A DNA stretch of 37,468 nt, from the NCBI GenBank assembly GCA_022792535.1, contig JAAWBG010000001.1, positions 1-37,468 of the forward strand, read 5' to 3'. Shown one piece after another: positions 24,815 through 33,030 of the stretch (position 1 is the first letter of the stretch; each line of letters starts with the position of its first letter). A model generated the notes under the pieces. It was not told the origin of the DNA and did no database searches. It saw only the letters and a program-made list of their open reading frames with translations. The position numbers and the translations under genes were made by a program. Source of the stretch: Lachnospiraceae bacterium (lineage in GTDB: Bacteria > Bacillota > Clostridia > Lachnospirales > Lachnospiraceae).

Positions 24815-25516
24815 ATGAGAATCAGCGGTGTAAATGACAGTAATCCCAGGGCCGGTCAGGGGGGATTGCAGCAGACAGATTCTGTAAGCAGGAATATTCA
24901 AAAACAGATTGCTAATAAACAAAAGGAGCTTCAGAATCTTTCTTCTGATCAGAAGATCAGTATGGAAGAAAAGGCGAAAAGGCGTCAGGAGATTCTAAAG
25001 GAAATCAGCGATCTGCAGAATCAGTTGAGGCAGCATCAGATAGAACAGCGCAGAGAGGCCATGAATGCAAAAAAGAATCAGGAGACAGATCGCTCCCAGG
25101 AAAAGAGGATGGGCGGTAAACGAAAAAAAGAATCAAGCTTTGAAGAAAAGGGTATGTCTCAGGCTGGCATGAAAGCTATGATCTCAGCAGATTCTGCCAT
25201 GAAGCAGGCCCAGGTACAGGGCGGCGTTGCATCTGAAATGGAAAATCAGGCGGCTATTTTGAAGACAGAGATTAAACTAGATAAAAGCCGAGGCGCAGAT
25301 GTGTCAAAGAAAGAGGAAAAATTGGCAGAGATGGAAGAAGGAGCCTCTAAGGTGAAACAGTCCCAGATCAATACGTTAGGCGCCGCAAATGAAGAGCTGA
25401 AAGCGTCACAGAAAGCGGAACCAGAAGAAGACCGGCAGGAAGAAATGAAGCAGAAATCAGAAGGAGACCGTGAACAGGATGCAGAACCTGGAAAGGTCGT
25501 GGATCTTTATTTGTAA
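24815..25516 (+). CDS. FlxA-like coiled-coil protein
   Basis: A 233-aa soluble protein with no signal or membrane segment. Residues about 25-85 form a heptad-rich coiled coil ('VSRNIQKQIANKQKELQNL', 'QEILKEISDLQNQLRQHQ') matching the FlxA-like family, known from a flagellar-regulon gene of E. coli but of unclear function. The rest is very polar, rich in Glu, Lys and Gln ('KAEPEEDRQEEMKQKSEGD'). ACAGGAGG precedes the ATG. It begins a + strand set with a response regulator 31 bases downstream, then the kinase and another small hydrophilic gene. No flagellar genes are visible here, so its role may be in signalling or secretion. Confidence 0.65.
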   Translation: MRISGVNDSNPRAGQGGLQQTDSVSRNIQKQIANKQKELQNLSSDQKISMEEKAKRRQEILKEISDLQNQLRQHQIEQRREAMNAKKNQETDRSQEKRMGGKRKKESSFEEKGMSQAGMKAMISADSAMKQAQVQGGVASEMENQAAILKTEIKLDKSRGADVSKKEEKLAEMEEGASKVKQSQINTLGAANEELKASQKAEPEEDRQEEMKQKSEGDREQDAEPGKVVDLYL

Positions 25517-25547
25517 GGAATAGGCTGGGAAGAAAAGAGGAAATTTT

Positions 25548-26246
25548 ATGATCTCCATTGCAGTATGCGATGATGAAATCTTAGTGTGTGACCAGATTGC
25601 CAAGAAAATCCGCACATTTTTGGAAGAAAGGCAGATTCCCTGCCTGATCCGCCAGTTTAATAGTGGAAAAGAACTTCTGGAAACATCAGAACAATTTGAC
25701 ATTGTGTTCTTAGACATCATAATGGAAGAACTGGACGGAATGCAGACAGCAGAATTATTTCGTCAGAAATCTTTCGATGGGATTTTGATCTTTCTTTCAT
25801 CCAGCGGATCTTACGTATTTGACGCCTATGAAGTGGAGGCCTTTTGGTATCTGGTCAAACCGGTGAGTGAAGAAAAAATGAAAAATGTTTTAAACCGGGC
25901 GGTACAAAAGATCAGACAGGTTTCAAAAGATTTTATCATTGTCACCCAGCAGCGGCAGAAGAAAAAATTGTTTCTGTCAGATATTTACTATTTTGAGATC
26001 AGGGGACGCATGATCTATGCTCATCAGTCAGAGGAGATACTGGAATTTTATGAACAGATCGGACTATTAGAACAGCAGCTTTTGGGGAAAGGATTTTTTC
26101 GGTGCCATAAAAGCTATCTTGTAAACTTGAATTACGTGAAAAGTTATGATCGGCAGGAAGCAGTTTTAGATAACGGGGAGCGGATCATCATCGCCAGAAG
26201 AAGATATGATGCATTCTGTCAGAAAATACTGGATTTTCTTCTGTGA
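25548..26246 (+). CDS. LytTR-family response regulator
   Basis: A 232-aa AgrA/VirR-type regulator. The receiver domain (1-125) has the acidic pair 'CDDE', the phospho-acceptor D56 in FDIVFLDIIMEELDG, and the late Lys in 'YLVKPVSEEKM'. The LytTR DNA-binding domain (about 135-232) shows 'LSDIYYFEIRGRMIYAHQ', 'FFRCHKSYLVNLNYVKSYD' and 'IIIARRRYDAF'. It lies downstream of the FlxA-like gene, and its kinase partner starts 328 bases later, beyond a palindromic element. Such systems often answer to peptides or cell-wall stress in gut Clostridia; the signal is unknown. Confidence 0.9.
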   Translation: MISIAVCDDEILVCDQIAKKIRTFLEERQIPCLIRQFNSGKELLETSEQFDIVFLDIIMEELDGMQTAELFRQKSFDGILIFLSSSGSYVFDAYEVEAFWYLVKPVSEEKMKNVLNRAVQKIRQVSKDFIIVTQQRQKKKLFLSDIYYFEIRGRMIYAHQSEEILEFYEQIGLLEQQLLGKGFFRCHKSYLVNLNYVKSYDRQEAVLDNGERIIIARRRYDAFCQKILDFLL

Positions 26247-26260
26247 TGGAAAATATGTTT

Positions 26261-26546
26261 TAGGCAATTGCGAAACTGCTTAATGATCAAAATTTCATGT
26301 ACCATTACCACAGTTTCCCTCAAATATTTTCTTCATACAAAAGACCGAAATGCTGGACGCACCAAACATTCCAGCGAGCCTCTGAATACAAAGAATCATG
26401 TTCAGCAAAGGCTTCCATGGTTCTTTGAGTCACGCTTCCATGGTGCTGGAATGCATTTCTCGCCTTTTGTATGAGAAAATATTTATACTCAAATTTTTTG
26501 AATGGTACATGAAATTTGGAAAAGTATTGAGTTTCGCAATTACTTA
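26261..26546. mobile_element. MITE-like palindromic element between response regulator and kinase
   Basis: The 46-base ends are inverted copies: 26261-26306 and 26501-26546 share AATGGTACATGAAATTT and GTTTCGCAATT around a 13-base divergent core. Inside, AAATATTTTCTTCATACAAAAG near 26320 pairs with CTTTTGTATGAGAAAATATTT near 26464. Further in, CAAAGAATCATG pairs with CCATGGTTCTTTG, so nearly the whole element folds on itself. It encodes no credible protein; the one short frame across it is a by-product of the palindrome. A relative of its arm lies at 14441-14486. No clear target duplication was resolved. Confidence 0.75.
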
Positions 26547-26574
26547 AAAATATATTTTGCCAAAAGGAGGAATT

Positions 26575-28008
26575 ATGGACGTAAGGGAAGAGATGTTATA
26601 CTGCTTTTTTACAGGGCTTCTCTATTTGGGCTATGCCTGGCTGGCAAAACAATTCTGTAAAAAATATCTCACATGTTCTCCGAAAAGGTCAACGGTTTTT
26701 CTAATTTTGGCATACTTCAGCTATGAGACGGGGAATCTGATTTGCCAAAACGTTTCTTATCTTGGGGGAATGGTATCCACCCATCTGATGTTTGTGGGAA
26801 TAACTATTCTCTTGTTTCAGGGGGAAAGAGAGAAAAAGATATTGACCTCTGTTCTTTGGATTGCTATCATGGAGCTGGCCGCTGAGGCAGGCGGCTCCTG
26901 CTTTTCTATTCTCCTGCTAGTCTGTCTGCATACAACCCAAGGGGAACTTGTGATTCAGGGCTCAGGAGAATTAGCGATCAGTTTTTTACAGGTTTTGACG
27001 GTGGCAGGCTTTGTATATCTGCTAAGAGAACCATTGGGTTCAGTGATGGAAGGAAAAGTAAAAAGGTGGTATCTGATAGCGGCTTTTCCGCCTCTCTGCG
27101 TGATAGGAATCAGAGACTTTTTTACCTGGGGAATTACAAGAGGAATCATGATGCGGGGAGAAGAGAGCTTGGGTCTGTATCAGAATCAGCTTATCAGTCA
27201 TAGTTTCAATCTGGTGCTGGCCCTGCTGGGTATCCTGGGACTTGGATTCTATATCTTTGGCTTGAATCAGATTTACCGGGAGCAGGCCAAAGGAGAACAG
27301 TATCAGGCTCAGGTGGATTCCTATCGTCTGCTGGAAGAACAATATGTGAAAATGGAGCGGCTCAGACATGATATGAAAAATCATGTTCTGGGCCTTCAGG
27401 GGTTGCTGGAACATCAGGAATGGAAGAAGATGGACCAATATCTTCAAAAAATGTTGGAAACCGGGAGTTTGCTGGAAGCTAGGGAAGTAACGGGGAATCA
27501 GGCCATTGACGCTTTGCTTTCACAGAAGCGGCAGCGGGCGGAAAAGAAAGGGATTTCCTGGGATTGCGCCATGTACCTGCCAGGGGATATAAAAATAGAG
27601 GACTTTGATTTCTGCGTGATCCTTGGAAATCTTTTGGATAACTCCATAGAGGCCTGTGAGAAAATAGCAAGAGGCCAGGAACGGTGGATTGCGATACGGT
27701 CTGAGCGGAAAAAAGGTTTTCTGATTCTGGAGGTAAAAAACAGCATAAATGCAGAAGCGTGTAAAAAAATAGTTTCTGGGCCGAAAATGGTCTCAGGAAG
27801 AAAGGTGATTTTTGAAAAAACAGCTTTGGAAAAAGTAATTTCAGGGAAAAAAGAAGTTCCGGGAAACCATGGCATAGGATTGTGGAATGTGTGGGAAACG
27901 GTGGAACGGTATCAGGGTGTGATGCGGGTAGAACAGGAGGATCAGAGTATTGCGGTTTCCATCCTGCTGCCTTGCGAGACCATATGTGACAAAGAAGAAA
28001 CCTCTTGA
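26575..28008 (+). CDS. GHKL-type sensor histidine kinase
   Basis: A 477-aa kinase starting at 26575 (AAAGGAGG 5 bases upstream). About seven membrane helices span residues 1-230, as in AgrC-like sensors. The phospho-acceptor H265 lies in 'ERLRHDMKNHVLGLQGLL'. The ATPase domain has the N box 'ILGNLLDNSIEACEK' and the G box 'GNHGIGLWNVWETVERYQG'. Between them is a lengthened lid with imperfect repeats (IVSGPKMVSGRK, KVISGKKE). It pairs with the LytTR regulator upstream. A palindromic element separates the two, so their expression may be uneven. The ligand is unknown. Confidence 0.9.
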   Translation: MDVREEMLYCFFTGLLYLGYAWLAKQFCKKYLTCSPKRSTVFLILAYFSYETGNLICQNVSYLGGMVSTHLMFVGITILLFQGEREKKILTSVLWIAIMELAAEAGGSCFSILLLVCLHTTQGELVIQGSGELAISFLQVLTVAGFVYLLREPLGSVMEGKVKRWYLIAAFPPLCVIGIRDFFTWGITRGIMMRGEESLGLYQNQLISHSFNLVLALLGILGLGFYIFGLNQIYREQAKGEQYQAQVDSYRLLEEQYVKMERLRHDMKNHVLGLQGLLEHQEWKKMDQYLQKMLETGSLLEAREVTGNQAIDALLSQKRQRAEKKGISWDCAMYLPGDIKIEDFDFCVILGNLLDNSIEACEKIARGQERWIAIRSERKKGFLILEVKNSINAEACKKIVSGPKMVSGRKVIFEKTALEKVISGKKEVPGNHGIGLWNVWETVERYQGVMRVEQEDQSIAVSILLPCETICDKEETS

Positions 28009-28158
28009 GACAGGAAGCTAAAAAAGGTTTTTGGGGTATCCGAAAAGGTGATTAGAAACTATTATGTAACAGGCAGGCTGTCTGAAGGATTGCATGATAG
28101 AAACAGAATCGGAGCCTGCTCTAAAAGGAGCTGACAGCAGAGAGAAGGAGGTTTTCGG

Positions 28159-28683
28159 ATGCATAGTAAAACGATGGAGGGGCTCACAGGAGCCAGCACA
28201 AACTTTAAGGTGATGCAGACGCCTATCCGGGTATTTAAGGAGGCCAGGCGAAGAGGGGATATTGCGGTGATGGAACGGGCCATGGAATATGCCGGAGATT
28301 TTGCCCAAAAGACTCATGAATATCAGGCTGAGGCAGAGGAGGGCATGGAAAAAGACGCAGAACTGGCAAAAGAAAAGGCGAAAGCAGAGCAGGAAAAGAT
28401 GATCGAGAAGCTGAAAAGGGAGCGTGCAGAACAAGAGGAAAAGATCACAGGGGAAAAGGAAAATGATGCAGACACGGTGGAGATCAGTGAAGAAGGAAAG
28501 CTAATGTTGGAAATGCAGAAAGATGATACCACTTTGCCAAAACAAATCAATTCCTCAGGTCTTACGGCCCAGTCCGATTCTGCAGGCCAGCCGGCGGCGG
28601 GCGGTCAACGGGAAGGGATGATCTATACCAGCACAGGAGCAGTACAGGGAGCTGGGAAGGGAAGTATTAGTATTTCTGTTTGA
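28159..28683 (+). CDS. Small hydrophilic helical protein of unknown function
   Basis: A 174-aa protein with no signal or membrane segment. AGAAGGAGG lies before ATG 28159. The middle is a charged helix, probably coiled coil ('AEAEEGMEKDAELAKEKAKA', 'KMIEKLKRERAEQEEKITG'). A conserved-looking 'DTVEISEEGKLMLEM' motif follows, then a Gly/Ser/Ala-rich end. The style resembles the FlxA-like protein at 24815, so the two may be paired partners of the two-component system between them. I do not recognise a family. A strong terminator follows, ending this transcription unit. Confidence 0.6.
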   Translation: MHSKTMEGLTGASTNFKVMQTPIRVFKEARRRGDIAVMERAMEYAGDFAQKTHEYQAEAEEGMEKDAELAKEKAKAEQEKMIEKLKRERAEQEEKITGEKENDADTVEISEEGKLMLEMQKDDTTLPKQINSSGLTAQSDSAGQPAAGGQREGMIYTSTGAVQGAGKGSISISV

Positions 28684-28713
28684 AGTTTTGCCAAAAAATA
28701 AGGAAGATATGTG

Positions 28714-28747
28714 GAACAATGGAGAATTTTCTCTGTTGTTCTTTTTT
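28714..28747 (+). terminator. Rho-independent terminator ending the two-component locus
   Basis: GAACAATGGAGAA pairs with TTCTCTGTTGTTC (with two G-U pairs), followed by six T residues. It lies 31 bases after the stop of the gene ending at 28683. Confidence 0.85.
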
Positions 28748-28786
28748 ATCTGATAGGAAGTTCCTTCGGATTACCTATCAGATAAA
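28745..28786. promoter_or_regulatory. Perfect 13-bp inverted repeat
   Basis: TTTATCTGATAGG and CCTATCAGATAAA are exact inverted copies around a 16-base loop, directly after the terminator and about 140 bases before the DJ-1-like gene. There is no T run after it on the + strand, so it is not a simple terminator. It may be an operator, an RNA leader hairpin or a repeat remnant. Confidence 0.5.
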
Positions 28787-28927
28787 AGAGAATTATCGCA
28801 CTGAGGCGGAGTGGAAATATGTTTTCTAAAAGTTGATATGGTTCTGAGAATAAGATATACTGTTTTTGAAAAGGTATGGTTTTTATGCCTATGGCGGCAA
28901 AGCAGGCTGTGTAAGGGAGGAATTTGT

Positions 28928-29443
28928 ATGAAAGATGTTTTTCTTATTTATGATACCAGTTGTTTTTATGAGATCGTGATACTGAATTATTTTATGAGCT
29001 GTACAGAATGCGATATGGTGCTGTGCTCTCTGGACGGGAAAACCGTCAGAACAATGGAGGGATATTCTGTCAATGCTGATAAAGCTTTGAGGGATGTTCC
29101 GATAGAAGAGATAAGAAGTTTTATTGTGCCTGGAGGCGATATTTCCAAGGTCAATCATGAAAATCTGCGGTTGTATTTACAAAAATTAAGGAGAGAAGAA
29201 GTTGTGATTGGAGGAATCTGCGCAGGGGTTGATCTGCTGGAAGATGCAGGAATTTTAGGTGAAATAAAGTCTGTGCGCAATACGGATTGGGATGTGGTAA
29301 ACGATAATCTTGTGATAACTGCAAGAGCCAATGCGTATGTGGATTTTGCAATTGAAGTTGCAAAAGAGTTAGGGTTATTTACGGGAGAAGAAGATTTAAA
29401 AGAGACCATAGACTTCTGGAAATATTTTAAACCCGTGCAGTGA
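28928..29443 (+). CDS. DJ-1/PfpI-family protein
   Basis: A 171-aa member of the DJ-1/PfpI class I glutaminase-like fold. Start 28928 is chosen for GGGAGGAATTT upstream and a clean N-terminal strand (MKDVFLIYDTSCFYE). The nucleophile elbow is 'VIGGICAGVDLLEDAGIL' with C98; 'FIVPGGDISKVN' and 'TARANAYVDFAIEVAKELG' match the family layout. Members include glyoxalases, proteases, chaperones and regulators; no His partner is obvious after the elbow, so the activity cannot be assigned. It is flanked by terminator-like sequence and by the ychF promoter, so it may be monocistronic. Confidence 0.8.
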   Translation: MKDVFLIYDTSCFYEIVILNYFMSCTECDMVLCSLDGKTVRTMEGYSVNADKALRDVPIEEIRSFIVPGGDISKVNHENLRLYLQKLRREEVVIGGICAGVDLLEDAGILGEIKSVRNTDWDVVNDNLVITARANAYVDFAIEVAKELGLFTGEEDLKETIDFWKYFKPVQ

Positions 29444-29499
29444 TCCTATTGTTTTTCTTAAATTTTCAGATGGGCATTTAAAATTTAGTGAAGAATAAG

Positions 29500-29528
29500 T
29501 TGAGGGAAAATGGTTTATGTGGTACAAT
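29500..29528 (+). promoter_or_regulatory. Promoter of ychF
   Basis: TTGAGG at 29500-29505, 17-base spacer, TACAAT at 29523-29528, about 60 bases before the ychF start. Confidence 0.65.
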
Positions 29529-29589
29529 TAACCATCGTATTAGTTTCCTTTTTACTAAGGAAATATAACAGAAGGAGATGTGAATAAAT

Positions 29590-30687
29590 ATGAAACTAGG
29601 TATCGTAGGTCTGCCTAATGTGGGAAAAAGTACATTGTTCAATTCATTGACGAAGGCAGGGGCAGAGTCAGCGAATTATCCCTTTTGTACCATAGATCCC
29701 AATGTGGGAATCGTGACTGTTCCAGATGAACGTCTGAAGAAGCTGGGAGATCTATACCATTCCAAAAAAGTAACGCCGGCTGTGATTGAATTTGTGGATA
29801 TTGCCGGATTGGTAAAGGGAGCCAGCAAAGGAGAAGGATTGGGAAACCAATTTTTGTCCAATATCCGGGAAGTGGACGCTATCGTTCATGTGGTGCGCTG
29901 TTTTGAGGACAGCAATATTGTTCATGTGGATGGAACCATTGATCCGGTTCGTGATATTGAGACCATCAATTTGGAATTGATTTTTTCAGATATTGAGATT
30001 CTGGAACGAAGAATCGCTAAGACCAGCAAAGGTGCAAGGATGGATAAAACCTTGGCAAAAGAGCTGGATCTGCTGGAACGGGTAAAAGCCCATTTGGAGG
30101 ATGGTAAATTAGCCAAAACCTTTGAGACTGCAGACGAAGATGAGGAAGGCTGGTTTAAAGATTATAATCTTTTGACTGCAAAGCCGGTGATTTATGCAGC
30201 CAATGTGGCAGAGGATGAGTTGGCGGAAGATGGAGCCGGGAACCCATTTGTTCAGGAAGTGCGGAAAAATGCCTCGGAAGAACACTGTGAGGTTTTTGTG
30301 ATCTGCGCACAGATTGAACAGGAGATTGCCGAGCTGGACGAGGAAGAGAAGGCAATGTTTTTGGAAGAACTGGGACTGGCAGAGTCTGGACTGGAAAAAT
30401 TGATCAAGGCAAGCTACAGCCTTTTGGGACTGATCAGTTATCTGACCTCCGGGGAAGACGAGACACGGGCCTGGACCATCAAAAAGGGAACGAAAGCTCC
30501 TCAGGCGGCAGGAAAGATCCACTCAGATTTTGAGCGGGGATTTATCCGGGCAGAAGTGGTGAATTACCAGGATCTGCTGGACTGCGGTTCTCTTGCGGCT
30601 GCTAAGGAAAAGGGCCTGGTAGGGCTGGAAGGAAAGGAATATGTGGTAAAAGACGGAGATGTGATTTTATTCCGTTTTAATGTGTAA
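29590..30687 (+). CDS. ychF: Redox-regulated ATPase YchF (Obg family)
   Basis: A 365-aa full-length YchF/OLA1. The G1 loop is 'GLPNVGKSTLFNSL' at residues 6-19, G3 reads 'VDIAGLVKGASKGEGLGNQF', and the specificity loop is 'YAANVAEDEL', a non-canonical N-x-x-E that gives ATP preference in this family. A helical insertion and the C-terminal TGS domain ('TIKKGTKAPQAAGKIHSDFE', 'VVKDGDVILFRFNV') complete it. It is a near-universal ribosome-associated P-loop protein linked to stress responses. AGAAGGAGATG lies before the ATG. It is an ordinary housekeeping gene here. Confidence 0.97.
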   Translation: MKLGIVGLPNVGKSTLFNSLTKAGAESANYPFCTIDPNVGIVTVPDERLKKLGDLYHSKKVTPAVIEFVDIAGLVKGASKGEGLGNQFLSNIREVDAIVHVVRCFEDSNIVHVDGTIDPVRDIETINLELIFSDIEILERRIAKTSKGARMDKTLAKELDLLERVKAHLEDGKLAKTFETADEDEEGWFKDYNLLTAKPVIYAANVAEDELAEDGAGNPFVQEVRKNASEEHCEVFVICAQIEQEIAELDEEEKAMFLEELGLAESGLEKLIKASYSLLGLISYLTSGEDETRAWTIKKGTKAPQAAGKIHSDFERGFIRAEVVNYQDLLDCGSLAAAKEKGLVGLEGKEYVVKDGDVILFRFNV

Positions 30688-30784
30688 AATAGTTTTAAAG
30701 TGAGAGAAGGGCTTTGATACAGAGGGGCCGCCGGAAAGAAAAGGCGGTCTGGTGATATAAAATAAAAGTCAGGAGGGTTTTAAA

Positions 30785-31699
30785 ATGAGCAAACCAGCAT
30801 TGGTAATTATGGCGGCAGGAATGGGAAGCCGGTACGGCGGACTGAAACAGATTGATCCGGTGGACGAGCAGGGGCATATCATTATGGACTTTTCCATTTA
30901 CGATGCAGTGGAAGCCGGATTTGAGAAAGTGGTATTTATTATCAAAAAAGCAAATGAAGCAGCATTTAAAGAAAGCATTGGCCATCGGGTTTCAAAAAAG
31001 ATACAGGTGGAATATGTGTATCAGGAGCTGGAAAAAATTCCGGCAGGTTATCAGATTCCAGAAGGAAGAGAGAAGCCTTTTGGAACAGGACATGCGATTT
31101 TGTGCTGCCGAGAAGTGCTGGACGGTCCCTTTGCGGTGATCAATGCAGACGATTATTACGGGAAAAGCGCATATCAGGCAATTTATGATTATCTGACTAC
31201 TCATCAGGACGATGAAAAGTATCGTTATACTATGGTGGCGTATGATTTGAAAAATACATTGACAGAAAACGGACATGTGGCAAGAGGGATCTGCGAGACA
31301 GATGCAGAAGGATTTCTGACAAAAATCAACGAGCGCACCCATATTGAAAAACAGGGGGATAAAGCGGTTTACACGGAAGATGACGGAGCATCCTGGCATG
31401 AGATTTCCATGGACAGTACCGTGTCCATGAATATCTGGGGATTTTCCAAAAGTATTTTGAAAGAGCTGGAACTGGGATTTGAGAAATTTTTAAAAGAAGA
31501 ACTGCCCAACAATCCGCTGAAAGCAGAGTATTATCTGCCTATAGCAGTGGATCATATGCTTCAAGCTGGAAAGGCAAGCGTACAGGTTTTAAATTCCCGT
31601 GACAGATGGTTTGGCGTTACCTATAAAGAGGATAAAGAAATGGTAGTCAATTCCATTGCAGAACTGAAAAAGAAGGGATTGTATCCAGAAAATTTTTAA
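30785..31699 (+). CDS. Sugar-1-phosphate nucleotidyltransferase
   Basis: A 304-aa protein of the nucleotidyltransferase family. The N-terminus has the nucleotide-binding signature 'MAAGMGSRYGGLKQIDPV', and 'FAVINADDYYGKSAYQAIYD' carries the metal-binding Asp pair. 'SMNIWGFSKSILKELELGF' lies in the second half. The protein is about the length of simple hexose-1-phosphate uridylyl/thymidylyltransferases. It ends 30 bases before a NahK-like kinase, which makes hexosamine 1-phosphate, so the likely role is UTP-dependent formation of UDP-hexosamine or UDP-hexose for GalE. The substrate is inferred from context. AGGAGGGTTTTAAA precedes the ATG. Confidence 0.8.
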   Translation: MSKPALVIMAAGMGSRYGGLKQIDPVDEQGHIIMDFSIYDAVEAGFEKVVFIIKKANEAAFKESIGHRVSKKIQVEYVYQELEKIPAGYQIPEGREKPFGTGHAILCCREVLDGPFAVINADDYYGKSAYQAIYDYLTTHQDDEKYRYTMVAYDLKNTLTENGHVARGICETDAEGFLTKINERTHIEKQGDKAVYTEDDGASWHEISMDSTVSMNIWGFSKSILKELELGFEKFLKEELPNNPLKAEYYLPIAVDHMLQAGKASVQVLNSRDRWFGVTYKEDKEMVVNSIAELKKKGLYPENF

Positions 31700-31729
31700 A
31701 AGGTTCATCTTGTTAAAGGGAGGAAAAAT

Positions 31730-32839
31730 ATGCTGGAGCAGGCAAAAAATGCACTGAAACATTTTGAAATTACAGGGGCTGCAGGGGAGATTTCTCCTTA
31801 CGGAAGCGGTCATATCAATGATACTTTTCTGGTAAAAAGCACTCCGAATCTTATTTTGCAGAGAATGAACCAGAGTATTTTTTCCAATCCAAGAGAAGTG
31901 ATGGAAAATATTCTGGGAGTCACCAATTTCTTGAAGAAAAAGATTATTCATGCAGGGGGAGACGCTTTGCGTGAGACGTTGACGGTCATTCCAACCCTGA
32001 CGGGAGAACCTCTTTATCAAGATGATCAAGGGGAATATTGGCGGATGTATTATAAGATTGAGGACGCAGTGAGCTATGACAGGGTGGAGCAGGAACAAGA
32101 TTTTTATGAGAGCGCCCTGGCCTTCGGCAATTTCCAGCAGATGCTGTCAGACTATCCGGCAGAGACCCTTCATGAGACAATTCCAGGATTTCATGATACG
32201 GAAGCCAGATACCAGGTTTTTCTGGAAGCAGTGGAAGAGGACGTCTGTAAAAGAGCAAAAAATGTGATGGAAGAAATTGCCTTTTACCGGGACCGAAAGG
32301 AAACTGCCTGTGTGCTGGGGAATCTTCAGGCAGAGGGAAAACTGCCCCTTCGAGTGACCCACAACGATACAAAGTTAAATAATATTATGATGGACAAAAA
32401 GACAGGCAAAGGGCTCTGTGTGATTGATCTGGATACGGTAATGCCGGGATTGGCAGTCAATGACTTTGGAGATTCCATTCGATTTGGCGCAAGTACAGGG
32501 GAAGAGGATGAGAGAGATCTGTCAAAGGTAAGCTGCGATCTGCACTTGTTCCGCCTGTATACAGAAGGATTTCTCCGCGGCTGCAACGGCAGTCTTACAG
32601 AGATGGAAACCGCCATGCTTCCGATGGGAGCCAAAGTCATGACTTATGAATGCGGAATGCGTTTTTTGACAGACTATTTAAAAGGAGATACCTATTTTAA
32701 AATTCACCGGGAAGGGCATAATATAGATCGATGCCGTACACAGATGAAATTAGTTGCAGATATGGAAGCAAAATGGGAAGAGATGGCTGAGATTGTCCAA
32801 ACATGCAGCCAGGAAAGCGTTCCCAGCGTCCGCCCATGA
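31730..32839 (+). CDS. nahK: N-acetylhexosamine 1-kinase-like phosphotransferase
   Basis: A 369-aa aminoglycoside-phosphotransferase-fold kinase. The N-terminal 'ISPYGSGHINDTFLVK' and 'LILQRMNQSIF' match NahK (LnpB) of bifidobacteria, which phosphorylates GlcNAc and GalNAc at C1. The catalytic loop is 'VTHNDTKLNNIM' with D213, and the metal-binding segment is 'VIDLDTVMPGLAVNDFGDSI' with D235. Neighbours support the sugar role: a nucleotidyltransferase immediately upstream and galE downstream behind its own promoter. Together they resemble the lnpBCD part of the lacto-N-biose/galacto-N-biose route; the phosphorylase (lnpA) is not in the window. GGGAGG precedes the ATG. Confidence 0.75.
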   Translation: MLEQAKNALKHFEITGAAGEISPYGSGHINDTFLVKSTPNLILQRMNQSIFSNPREVMENILGVTNFLKKKIIHAGGDALRETLTVIPTLTGEPLYQDDQGEYWRMYYKIEDAVSYDRVEQEQDFYESALAFGNFQQMLSDYPAETLHETIPGFHDTEARYQVFLEAVEEDVCKRAKNVMEEIAFYRDRKETACVLGNLQAEGKLPLRVTHNDTKLNNIMMDKKTGKGLCVIDLDTVMPGLAVNDFGDSIRFGASTGEEDERDLSKVSCDLHLFRLYTEGFLRGCNGSLTEMETAMLPMGAKVMTYECGMRFLTDYLKGDTYFKIHREGHNIDRCRTQMKLVADMEAKWEEMAEIVQTCSQESVPSVRP

Positions 32840-32901
32840 AGCAGCGCTCATGGCAGCATGGCTCTGTCTTCCTGTGGCTGACGCGTGAACTGGAATGGTA
32901 G

Positions 32902-32962
32902 TTTACTAAAATTTGTGGTAAATAGAAACGGTATTTACTAAATGGGGAAGATGTGTTATAAT
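32902..32962 (+). promoter_or_regulatory. galE promoter with overlapping operator-like repeats
   Basis: TTTACT at 32934-32939, 17-base spacer, perfect TATAAT at 32957-32962. A perfect inverted repeat GTAAATA-N7-TATTTAC spans 32918-32938 and overlaps the -35. TTTACTAAA occurs twice, at 32902-32910 and 32934-32942. This arrangement fits a repressor site. Confidence 0.65.
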
Positions 32963-33030
32963 CACTGTGACTTAGAAAATAGGCAGAAGCAGGATAACTT
33001 ATAAATTATGATGATTTAGGAGGGAATGAT

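Noticed and set aside
26268..26474. Short open frame of 68 codons inside the palindromic element
   Set aside because: No ribosome site, no domain; it follows from the palindrome.
30715..30760. GCCGCC/GGCGG hairpin after ychF considered as a terminator
   Set aside because: The stem is short and no T run follows; the evidence is too weak to list.
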